Origin: an uncultured Verrucomicrobiales bacterium
GTDB taxonomy: Bacteria > Verrucomicrobiota > Verrucomicrobiia > Verrucomicrobiales > DEV007
Direction: 5' to 3'
Length of the DNA stretch: 60,847 nt
NCBI GenBank assembly: GCA_937922595.1
Contig: CALAIY010000079.1
Span: 1 to 60,847 of the forward strand
The position numbers were made by a program, and so were the translations under genes. Below the pieces are notes generated by a model. It saw only the letters and a program-made list of their open reading frames with translations. It ran no database searches and was not told where the DNA came from. Below are positions 45,043-53,236 of the stretch, in pieces. Positions within the stretch are counted from its first letter, which is position 1. Every line of letters starts with the position of its first letter.

Positions 45043-45513
45043 CTAGTATTTTGTGATCGCGACGCGGTTGTAGCGCACGAGACAGAGAGCCGCGACGAAC
45101 ATCGCAAGGTGGAGGCCAAGATCGAGGGTCTGTCCTGGGTCGGGAAGGAGCATCATTCCAATGGAAAGGCTGACGAAGATCGCGCCGCCGATGAAGAGGG
45201 CGATGCGATTGAGCACTCCGAGAAGAATCATGATGCCCGCAATGATCATCACTGGGCCGAGGGCGTACATGTAGCCTTTTACCATCCATTCAGTCATCAC
45301 GGTGTTTTCCCAAATCAGTGATCCTACCTTGGATATCCAGCCATTGAACGCAGCAAAGGTGTATTCTTGCTCGCCGGTAACCTTAAATTTCGCAAGACCA
45401 GAGGTGAAAAGGAGCAGCCCAAGCCAGAGGCGGAGCAGAAGGTATGCGAAGGTGAGCGAGGAAAACGGGCGTTTCGCGGTGTCGTTTTCGGGAGTGATTG
45501 GATTTTCGGACAT
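45043..45513 (-). CDS. DoxX-like membrane protein
   Basis: A 156-residue inner-membrane protein with four hydrophobic helices: FAYLLLRLWLGLLLFTSGLA (about 22-41), YMYALGPVMIIAGIMILLGV (about 82-101), ALFIGGAIFVSLSIGMML (about 104-121) and LHLAMFVAALCLVRYN (about 134-149). The first helix followed by GLAKF (about 39-43) and the PDPGQ turn are as seen in the DoxX/MauE-like family. The function of the family is poorly defined, often linked to redox stress. It is the first gene of the run with the Tat oxidoreductase and discoidin lipoprotein. Confidence 0.8.
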   Translation of the reverse strand: MSENPITPENDTAKRPFSSLTFAYLLLRLWLGLLLFTSGLAKFKVTGEQEYTFAAFNGWISKVGSLIWENTVMTEWMVKGYMYALGPVMIIAGIMILLGVLNRIALFIGGAIFVSLSIGMMLLPDPGQTLDLGLHLAMFVAALCLVRYNRVAITKY

Positions 45514-45929
45514 TTGAGGATGGAGCTGAGGGAAAATTTTCGAACGGTAGCTTCAGCGAAACTGTTTTGGAAATCCAGCAAGAATCCGGTGGTTTTAGAT
45601 GTCTGACTGCGACGGGCAATTTTCGCGAAATTTCGCGCCGCTCTGTCTCGCTGCCGAGAATCATCGTTCGAGAATATTGAATACCAAGTGCGCTAAACAG
45701 CTTCACTGTAATGATCTGTGAGAGCCAACACCCTAAAGTTCAGATTGTTACAAACGAAATTGAAATCATGGTCGATTTATCTTGTCCCTGATATGCCCTC
45801 ATCATAGACTTCGGAGTCCCTTGGGGGGGATGACAGTCCTGCGATAATCAACATTTTGTTGGTTTCGTGGGACTGTCCGTTTCTAGGGATAGTGGTTTGC
45901 GCCCCACGTGCAGGGAGGTAGGAGATGGA
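45514..45929. other. 416-base intergenic region between divergent genes
   Basis: No gene is supported here. Its right half holds a possible weak promoter, TTGTCC, 17 bases, TAGACT (around 45782-45810), and a long stem-loop (45831-45876) in front of the beta-propeller lipoprotein gene. The left half lies upstream of the DoxX gene on the minus strand and shows no clear promoter to my eye. Confidence 0.5.
45831..45876 (+). promoter_or_regulatory. Structured 5' leader hairpin
   Basis: The outer arm GACAGTCC (45831-45838) pairs with GGACTGTC (45869-45876). The inner arm AATCAACA (45845-45852) pairs with TGTTGGTT (45856-45863, one G-T) around a TTT loop. It is about 53 bases upstream of the start at 45930. 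It could be a regulatory leader element or a remnant of a small mobile element. Confidence 0.4.
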
Positions 45930-48011
45930 ATGATTCAAATCACCGCGAAATCCTTTTCGCATAGCATTTCCATGATTTTATTGGCGGGGATTCTCGCAGC
46001 CTGTGGAGAATCGGTGTCTGCGCCGGCTGCCGATGGGGGCGATGAGCGCCTAGAATCTGTGACTGGCGGCCATACGAGGGTTGTCTGGATGTGGCATCAG
46101 GCGAAAAAGAAGGCTGGTGAGTATTCGAATGACACCCATGGAAACGGTCGATCCCACTTTCTCATGGGGCTTGATTCGCGTGATGGGCTTGGGGCAAGAA
46201 AGCTCATTGGTAAAATGGGCAACTGGTCGCGCCCGATGCTTTCGCCCGATGGGAAGACAGTGGTGTACACGGATAAGAACGTGAAGCGAAAGAAGGGAAT
46301 GAAGCACTTTTCGCCTGTGATCTACGCACTGCCATGGGGGAAGCCGCTTTCAGAGGCTCGCAAAATTGGCAAGGGACACGGGGTCGATGTGTGGGCAGAC
46401 CCCCAGGATGGGGTCGTCTACGTCTATGCGATTGATAATCTGCGCCCCACCAAGCGCTTTGCCACTGGAGGCAAGCGGATGCAGCGCTATCGGCTAGATG
46501 GAAAAAAAGGCGAATTTGAATACGGCCGTGAGATTCTCTTCGAAGAAGAGATCTCGCTCGATAATTTCCAGCTCACCCGCGATGGCCGCACCGCTTCGGG
46601 GCAGTTTCCATGGCCGAATGGGGGAACCATTGATATGGAAAGTGGAGAATGGACAAAGCATGCTCAGGGCTGCTGGACTTCGATTGCTCCGGACGATAGC
46701 GGCGTGATGTGGGTCTTCGATGGGGCGCATCGCAACGCACGGATGTTTGGCTCCCAGGGGAAAGTGAGCTGGAAAACGGCCATCGATAGCCACCCAGATT
46801 TTTTGGGGCTCGAGGTCTATCATCCTCGATGGAGTAATCATCCACGCGTAATCACGCTCACCGGCCCCTACGGAACGACGGCACGCGGAGGGAATCAAAT
46901 TAGCAAAGGGGGGAACGAGGCTGAAATTTTTGTGGGGCGTTTCTCTGAAAATCTTCGGGAGGTAGAGGACTGGGTGAAACTCACGGAAAATAGCACCGGC
47001 GATTACTACCCTGATGTGTGGGTCGCGGGAGGTGAAGCCGTCTCGCTCGATTTGGCAAAGCTGGGGACGGCGGCGCAGCCGAGTTCGGGAGCGGAGAGTG
47101 ATGAGGCAGGTGTAGAAACCGTTTTCCGCTGGCGCGACGGAAATGGGGATAACAAAATTGGGAAACGCCGCATCACGGTCGAGCCAGTGGGCACCGCGCG
47201 GCTGGGCTACCAGTTTCAAATGCTTCTCGATGGCGGGCGCTTCGTCGTCGATGAAGAGTCCACGCAGGCAGTTCAAAAGTTGATGGCTGGCGATGCCGCT
47301 TGGTCAGTTTCCTTCGTCCTTGAAGAAGCCGGTGCTCCCAAAGCTCCGGCGGTGTTGGTAGACCTTTCTGGCACAGCACTCTTTCGGATGCCTGGAGGGA
47401 TCGGCTATGGCGATACTTTCTTGCCGATTTCGAAAATAGGCATGCACACTTACACGCTCACTATTTCTGGGAAGAAACTCATCGCTGCCGCAATCGATGG
47501 AAAGCTTGTGAAGCTCGATCAATTTTCAGGAAGTGCTCCTGTGAACGCGACCGCTGGAATATCGTTCGGCTCTGAGATGAATTGGCCGATGGGGTATCAG
47601 GCGGGAATATCAGATATCACGCTCGCATCGGGGATTCTCGAGCCACGTCCGGCGGCTGAATCTAGGCAGCCTAAACCGCCACAAATTCGGATTCGAGCTA
47701 AGCTTATCGAGAAGCAGCCGACTCCCACTTCTATCGAGCGAGATACGTACGTGCGCTCACTGGTTCATTACACCTACGCCGTGGAGGAAGTGCTCGAGGG
47801 GGACTTTAAGGATCAAGAGGTAGCTGTCTGGCATTGGGTTGTCCTCGATGACCGGGAAACCGCCGGTCTCCCAGAAATATTGGGAGAGACCTACGAACTC
47901 ACGATTGAGCCCGCCGAGGCCCCTTATCATAAGGAACTCGATGGAGAGCTTTCGACCCAGCCATTTACTGACCTTTACTTGGATACGAGAATTCCACGCT
48001 ATCACCGCTAA
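45930..48011 (+). CDS. Large lipoprotein with a beta-propeller-like N-terminal region
   Basis: A 693-residue protein. The start at 45930 follows a good GGGAGGTAGGAG ribosome-binding site and gives a lipoprotein signal (SHSISMILLAGILAACGES, lipobox near residue 25). Residues 45-390 show WD40/TolB-like repeats of the type LSPDGKTVVYTDKN, RDGRTASGQFPWPNGGTID and IAPDDSGVMWVFDGAHRNAR. Residues 430-590 resemble a LamG/concanavalin-like sandwich (GYQFQMLLDGGRFVVDEEST, FSGSAPVNATAGISFGSEM). A C-terminal beta domain ends PRYHR. It would be exposed at the cell surface or in the periplasm. No enzyme motif is seen. The gene ends by overlapping the 3' end of the convergent AAA+ gene (47965-48011). Confidence 0.75.
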   Translation: MIQITAKSFSHSISMILLAGILAACGESVSAPAADGGDERLESVTGGHTRVVWMWHQAKKKAGEYSNDTHGNGRSHFLMGLDSRDGLGARKLIGKMGNWSRPMLSPDGKTVVYTDKNVKRKKGMKHFSPVIYALPWGKPLSEARKIGKGHGVDVWADPQDGVVYVYAIDNLRPTKRFATGGKRMQRYRLDGKKGEFEYGREILFEEEISLDNFQLTRDGRTASGQFPWPNGGTIDMESGEWTKHAQGCWTSIAPDDSGVMWVFDGAHRNARMFGSQGKVSWKTAIDSHPDFLGLEVYHPRWSNHPRVITLTGPYGTTARGGNQISKGGNEAEIFVGRFSENLREVEDWVKLTENSTGDYYPDVWVAGGEAVSLDLAKLGTAAQPSSGAESDEAGVETVFRWRDGNGDNKIGKRRITVEPVGTARLGYQFQMLLDGGRFVVDEESTQAVQKLMAGDAAWSVSFVLEEAGAPKAPAVLVDLSGTALFRMPGGIGYGDTFLPISKIGMHTYTLTISGKKLIAAAIDGKLVKLDQFSGSAPVNATAGISFGSEMNWPMGYQAGISDITLASGILEPRPAAESRQPKPPQIRIRAKLIEKQPTPTSIERDTYVRSLVHYTYAVEEVLEGDFKDQEVAVWHWVVLDDRETAGLPEILGETYELTIEPAEAPYHKELDGELSTQPFTDLYLDTRIPRYHR

Positions 48012-50193
48012 TGGAGACTTTAAGCGTGACGTCACTAAGTTCTCGTTTTTTCAGAAGATAGCGCGCGAGTGGGACGGTGACACGTTGCTCGATCGTGCGC
48101 TGAAGCGGGCGGGCACCCAGCTTGGGATCAAAGCCTGTTTCGGCAAGCGACTCGATGAGATCACTTGCGAAATGGAGGGTGAGGCCGCGGCGCTCTGCTC
48201 CTGAGCGTTTGGCGATGGCATTGAGTTCGCCAGCGGTGATTTTGAGGATTGTATCGCGCTCAAGTCCAGAGAAGGGGACGACTCGATCAAGGCGGTTGAA
48301 GAATTCGGGGCGGAAGAATTTTTTTACAATCGATTCATCGACCGGGCCGGCGACTTTATCTGGGTCGGTAAATCCTACCGTGCCTGAGCCGCCTGAGCCT
48401 AAGTTGGACGTCATGATGATGAGCGTGCTTTGGAAGTAAGTGACGCGACCGAAGATATCAGTGAGGCGACCTTCTTCGAAGACATTCATGAAGATATCGA
48501 AGACCTCTGGGGAGGCTTTTTCAATTTCATCAAGGAGGAGGATGCCAAAGGGATTGGTGCGAATGCGACGGACGAGTTCGGAGGGCTCACCGTAAGGATC
48601 GCCGAGGAGACGGCGGGAAGCGTCGTAGCCAGCGTATTCGCTCATATCGAGGCGGACGACGCGATCGCGTTCCGGGCGCTGGGGAAAGAGGTGGTCGCCA
48701 AGGGCTCGGGCGAGCGCCGTCTTCCCGACTCCCGTAGGTCCGGTGAAAAGAAAGACGCCGAGTGGACGAGCCGGGTCGTTTAATCCGGCTTTAAAACGTG
48801 CGAGTGACGAGGTGATTGCGCGGGTGGCTCCGGGCTGACCAAGGATTCGCTTTTCGAAATTTTCTAATACCGTATCGAAACGAAACGGGATGGCATCATC
48901 AAGATAGGCCGCAGGAAGGCCGGTAACTTCGCCAAAGCGTGAGCGAACGTGCGCGGCGGTGATTGCTTCCGGCACGTCGGGGGGCGTGGAGGCGGAGGCT
49001 GCTGTTTCTGCCAAGAAACTAATCGCCCGACCGGGGAAGCCCGAATAGGGCTGGAAGCGCTGAAAGAGGGAGAAGGCTGCGGTGGGAGCTTCGATGGCAA
49101 AAGGAATCCCTTCAGATGCGCCCAGTGCCTCGCCTGCTTTTTTGAGAACTTTACGTGATTGCTCGGGAGTGAAGGGATCTAGCTTTACTGTTTGGAGTTG
49201 ATCGACAAGACCTGGGAGGATGCGCTCGCAGGCTTCGATTTCTTCTGGGGTGGCTTCGGCGACAATGCGGAGCTCTCCGTGCACAAGATAGGGGACGAGA
49301 AATGCGCCAAGGCTAGTCTCGGGGCCGGAGCCTCCAAGGCGGACGAGTTCGAGTAAGTTTTCAATGCAAAGGACTCCTTCGGCGTGCTGGAGTTCTTCGA
49401 TCACTTCCTCGAGGCGTTCTTCCCACTGTCCGAGATAACGCATTCCTGCGACGATACGGCCTCCGCTGGTAAGCCAGAAAAGTTGGGGGGCACGAGTGCC
49501 TTTGCGGGTTTTATCGCGCCGTGTGCGCTCGACTCGAGCTGCGGCTTCAATGAGCACGGAGGTTTTACCGCAGCCATTTTTGCCGACTAGGCAGATAGAT
49601 CCGGTGGGCTCAGCAAGGCGCGCGACGAGATCACGCACTTCTTTGTCGCGCTCCCAGGTGCGGGAGGTTTTGCGAAGTTCGCGGCCGGTGAGGGGATCTG
49701 CGATCGCGGCGAGAGGTAGGGGGGCTTCCTCTTCAAATTTTGGATTGTCGGAGGTCGGGAAAGTGATGCGCAGGGAATCGATCCAGATTTTTTCGGGAGG
49801 AAGATAGGGGACGATGTCGCGTGGGGCACGCCCGGCGAGTGCTTGGCGTACGTAGTGTGCGGCGAGATCCTCGAGGTTTGCGTCGGAGGCAAATTCAAAG
49901 GTGACATCTACTGTGGGAAGCACTGCGGCGTGCATCCCAGTGGCGCGTTCGCCGACGGCGCAGGGGAGTTTTAATAGGATCGGCGTTTTGCAGGGATAAG
50001 TACGGTTCCTGACGCGGTATTCGGGAACTACCTTAATGGTGAGCACGCGGAGGATGACTTGCTCGAAATCCTGAAAAAACGCTTGGTCATACCAACCGGA
50101 CTCACGGAGCTCAAGTACGTAGGTTTTAAGCTGCTTGAGCACGTCCTTTTGCGTGTCGCCCACGGCGGCACCACGGATGTCGGCATCCACCAA
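47965..50193 (-). CDS. Hsp100/Clp-like AAA+ ATPase, third gene of a paralogous trio
   Basis: At least 742 residues from TTG at 50193. Residues 1-150 form a domain not in Clp proteins, shared with its two neighbours (IKVVPEYRVRN to VLPTVDVTFEF). AAA1 has Walker A VGKNGCGKTS (203-212), a pore-loop-like AGMRYLGQWEERL, but Walker B reads LCIENL (E278, N279). AAA2 is intact: GPTGVGKTA (485-493), LLLDEIEKA with D555/E556, arginine finger in FFNRLDR, sensor 2 in GARPLQR. The GYVG pore loop is replaced by GDPYGEPSEL, and VGF (606-608) sits where ClpA has IGL. The frame stays open upstream of 50193 to just after the preceding stop (50299), and the added residues resemble its paralogues, so an ATC at 50280 may be the true start. 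Confidence 0.85.
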   Translation of the reverse strand: MVDADIRGAAVGDTQKDVLKQLKTYVLELRESGWYDQAFFQDFEQVILRVLTIKVVPEYRVRNRTYPCKTPILLKLPCAVGERATGMHAAVLPTVDVTFEFASDANLEDLAAHYVRQALAGRAPRDIVPYLPPEKIWIDSLRITFPTSDNPKFEEEAPLPLAAIADPLTGRELRKTSRTWERDKEVRDLVARLAEPTGSICLVGKNGCGKTSVLIEAAARVERTRRDKTRKGTRAPQLFWLTSGGRIVAGMRYLGQWEERLEEVIEELQHAEGVLCIENLLELVRLGGSGPETSLGAFLVPYLVHGELRIVAEATPEEIEACERILPGLVDQLQTVKLDPFTPEQSRKVLKKAGEALGASEGIPFAIEAPTAAFSLFQRFQPYSGFPGRAISFLAETAASASTPPDVPEAITAAHVRSRFGEVTGLPAAYLDDAIPFRFDTVLENFEKRILGQPGATRAITSSLARFKAGLNDPARPLGVFLFTGPTGVGKTALARALGDHLFPQRPERDRVVRLDMSEYAGYDASRRLLGDPYGEPSELVRRIRTNPFGILLLDEIEKASPEVFDIFMNVFEEGRLTDIFGRVTYFQSTLIIMTSNLGSGGSGTVGFTDPDKVAGPVDESIVKKFFRPEFFNRLDRVVPFSGLERDTILKITAGELNAIAKRSGAERRGLTLHFASDLIESLAETGFDPKLGARPLQRTIEQRVTVPLARYLLKKRELSDVTLKVSISGDSVEFSYPSKGQ

Positions 50194-50298
50194 GCGGCCT
50201 GCGATGGAGCCGGATGGGTTTTGCCAGAATACTATGGGGAGAGTGGTCAGGAGATTTAAGGGGAAAGATTTAAGGCGGATTGCTTCGGCTCCCTTTTT

Positions 50299-53124
50299 CT
50301 ATTTGGGAGCTACCGACCCTTTGCGGAAATCGATACTGTGATTATGTAGGTGAAGGTGGGTGACGTGTTTTGCTTCTTTATTGGTGGCGGTGAGGGTGGG
50401 GTTTAGATTGAGCTGGATTCCTTCGACTGAGAGATTGGTGGGCTCTAGGAGCTCTTTGAGATTTGCTTTTTGGCAGAGGCTTTCGACTGCGTTGGCTAAC
50501 TTGTGGGCGGCGGCGGTGAGTAAGCTTGGGGTGATGAGGTCTTTTAGTAGATCTGTTGGATTATCAGCGGAGAGGATTTTATCTAGGAATCCTTCGATCT
50601 TTTCTTCGGGAATGTATCTTACTGGGGGCTCTTTATGGATGAGGGGGCGTCCTGAAGGGCTGCGTCTTGTGGCTTCGGCGAGACTAAGGACGTGATCTCT
50701 TAGTTCGCTGAGATTGTGGCGCTCGTCCCGGAGTTCGTAGTAGGCGAGACGTTCGGGACTTAGGGGGGATTCTGGGAGTTCCCATGTATCCATCTCGGAA
50801 TCGAGTTCGCGGAGTTGGGTGGTGAGTTCGCCGCAGAGGTCTTCGGCTTCTTCCGGGGTAATTTCTTCTGGGGTGGTCGATTCGTGAGGGGCTTGGATGA
50901 GGGCAGTGGTGGTGATTGCTTCTGGTGCGATGTGAAGAATGGCGTGGGTCTCAGGGGGAAGACTCGTGAGAGCGGTGGCTAGGGGATCGACTAACTTAGA
51001 TTCTACGGTGCGGCGCAGTGCGCGCGCACCAAATTCTGGGGAATAGCCTTCGAGGGCGAGGCTATTGGCAACTTTTGGATCGAGATCAATGGCGAGCTTC
51101 CTTCCAGAGAGGCCTCCGCGCTCCAAGACTTTAGCGACGAGGCGAGTGGAAAGCGCGGAGATGTGGTCGCGACTGAGCTGATGGAAGGCGATGACGCGAT
51201 CGAGGCGGTTGAATAATTCGGGGCGGAAAAATTGCTCGGCGGCTTCACGGAAGCCGGATGGGGTGCTGGCAGTTTCGGTGAAGCCGAGTGTTTTTCCGGC
51301 GCTGGCGGCTCCGAGATTGGAGGTGAGAACGATAACGGTGTTGCAGAAATCTGCGGTGAGGCCATTGGCATCGGTGAGGCGTCCGTCGCCGAGAACTTGG
51401 AGGAGGAGATCGAAGACTTCGGGGTTTGCCTTTTCAATCTCGTCGAGGAGGAGGACGGAGTAGGGATTGCGGCGGATGGCTCCAGTGAGCTGGCCTCCGG
51501 GATGGCCGAAGGCTCCGATGAGCCGGAGGGATGCGTCGGGTCCACCGTATTCGTTCATGTCGAACCGAGTGATTTTATCGGCGGAGCCAAAGAAGTATTC
51601 GGCGAGGGCTTTGGCGCATTCGGTTTTTCCGACGCCGGTGGGGCCGAGGAAGAGGAAGGAGGCGGCGGGACGTGAGGGGTCGTTTAGCCGCGCTTTTTGC
51701 ATGAATACGGCATCAACCATGGCTCCCACGGCATTTTCCTGGCCAAGAATTCGCTCGTGGAAGAAGGAGCGCACTGCTGTGGGATCAAGGGGCGTGCCTT
51801 CATCAAGGAAAACGGGATTAATTCCAGTGCGCGCTGAGAAGTGGCGGGTGACATCGGCGCTGTCGAGGGCTTCTCCTGGGCGGGCGGCGGCGAGATGACG
51901 GAGCATTTCGACGGCTTTGCCGGGAAAGGCTCGGGTGCGAACGAAGCGACGCTGGAGGGCGATTGCGGTGGGGATTGCTCCAGCGGCGAAGGCAACTTTT
52001 GTCTTGGCTTCGATGTCGTGAACGGAGCGAAGAACGGTGCGGAGGGTGTCGCGCTCGGAGGGTTCGCGAACTGGGATGACGTGAAAGAGATCGGCGAAGG
52101 CGCGATCGGTCTCGCGCACTTTTGCCCAGGCTTCGGGGGTGGCTTCGGCGATGATTGGAAGTGGGTTTTCCGTGAGGTGGACTTTGAGTAGGTGGCCGAC
52201 GCTAAGATCCGAGTCGCGAGAGCGCCCGGCTTGATAAAGCCCTAACAGATCCTCAAAAACGAGGGTTAGCTTGCGCTCGGTGGCGTGCTTGAGCACGGCG
52301 AGAAAGCGCTCTTCCCACTGACCAACGAAGGACATGCCGGAGATGAGACGCTGGGGCGAGAGGAGCCAGAGTTCGGGCTTTTTGCCGCTGCCATTGGGCG
52401 CCTCGAGCGTGCGGAAAAGGTATTCGTGAATGATGGCGGTTTTCCCGACTTGGACGGGGCCGAGAAGGAGGACTGGCGCGGGCGGTGCTTTGGGGGCTTT
52501 TTTTGTTCCGGGGGCGAAGAGGGTCGTGAGTGCGCCAACTTCGTCTTCCCGGAGAACGGCGCGGTGAAGGTCGGTGGGGAAACGGCGGTTAAGGCAGCGA
52601 CCTACAGCTTCGAGTTCTTCCGCGCCGGACATTTTTCCATCACCCCCGAGGTGGGCGAGATCGCGCTGGGATTCGTCGGCAAATTGCTGTGCCGCGTGGC
52701 TCGTGATTTTGATGTGGGTGAGCCGCGCGCCGGGACCGGCGGCGAAATCTTCTGGCTTGGAATTCCGGGTGTCGTTTTCACGCTCGCGCTCACGAAAGTA
52801 GGCGTTGAGCACTTCGCTAGCGCGGACATTCAGCTCGACGCCTCGCGCCCATTCAAAGACGAGATTTGGGAGGCGAGGGGAGAGTACAAGGCGCCGCCCA
52901 AGAGCTTCCCAGGCGACGAAAAAGAAGGTGTAACTTGAAGAATGCTTGCGGGTGACGACGCTTATTTTTTCTTTGTAGCTAGTGAGTTCCGGGCAGTATC
53001 CCCAGAAGGCGAGATCGTCGTGGCGCATGGATGCGGCCACTTTCGAGACTGCTCGGCGGAAGTCGCCTTCGAGGCCGGAGAGTGCTTTTTCTTCGCGGGC
53101 ATGGACGCGCTCAAAATCGCTCAC
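50299..53124 (-). CDS. Hsp100/Clp-like AAA+ ATPase, second gene of the trio
   Basis: At least 941 residues counted from GTG at 53124. Domain order is a novel N-terminal domain (1-140, with KISVVTRKHSSSYTFFFVAW and RRLVLSPRLPNLVFEW), AAA1 (Walker A LGPVQVGKTA, 221-230; ISGMSFVGQWEERF; Walker B decayed to LVFEDLLGL, E291/D292), AAA2 (GPTGVGKTE 494-502; LLLDEIEKANPEVFDLLLQV with D561/E562; GARALRR), and a C-terminal helical extension to 941 rich in Glu, Leu and Arg. The second pore loop is GAFGHPGGQL rather than GYVG. LGF (613-615) sits at the ClpP-loop position. Coding sequence continues in frame upstream with no usual start. An ATT at 53208 aligns with the initiator of the first trio gene. Confidence 0.85.
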   Translation of the reverse strand: MSDFERVHAREEKALSGLEGDFRRAVSKVAASMRHDDLAFWGYCPELTSYKEKISVVTRKHSSSYTFFFVAWEALGRRLVLSPRLPNLVFEWARGVELNVRASEVLNAYFRERERENDTRNSKPEDFAAGPGARLTHIKITSHAAQQFADESQRDLAHLGGDGKMSGAEELEAVGRCLNRRFPTDLHRAVLREDEVGALTTLFAPGTKKAPKAPPAPVLLLGPVQVGKTAIIHEYLFRTLEAPNGSGKKPELWLLSPQRLISGMSFVGQWEERFLAVLKHATERKLTLVFEDLLGLYQAGRSRDSDLSVGHLLKVHLTENPLPIIAEATPEAWAKVRETDRAFADLFHVIPVREPSERDTLRTVLRSVHDIEAKTKVAFAAGAIPTAIALQRRFVRTRAFPGKAVEMLRHLAAARPGEALDSADVTRHFSARTGINPVFLDEGTPLDPTAVRSFFHERILGQENAVGAMVDAVFMQKARLNDPSRPAASFLFLGPTGVGKTECAKALAEYFFGSADKITRFDMNEYGGPDASLRLIGAFGHPGGQLTGAIRRNPYSVLLLDEIEKANPEVFDLLLQVLGDGRLTDANGLTADFCNTVIVLTSNLGAASAGKTLGFTETASTPSGFREAAEQFFRPELFNRLDRVIAFHQLSRDHISALSTRLVAKVLERGGLSGRKLAIDLDPKVANSLALEGYSPEFGARALRRTVESKLVDPLATALTSLPPETHAILHIAPEAITTTALIQAPHESTTPEEITPEEAEDLCGELTTQLRELDSEMDTWELPESPLSPERLAYYELRDERHNLSELRDHVLSLAEATRRSPSGRPLIHKEPPVRYIPEEKIEGFLDKILSADNPTDLLKDLITPSLLTAAAHKLANAVESLCQKANLKELLEPTNLSVEGIQLNLNPTLTATNKEAKHVTHLHLHNHSIDFRKGSVAPK

Positions 53125-53236
53125 GAAAAGCGACGCCGCCCAATAGCGAGGCGTCTCTTCGGTGGCGATACGTTCGGTATAGACCGGGACTGTGAGAGTG
53201 GTTTGAATGGTGAAGTGAGAATTAGAAACTGATGTA

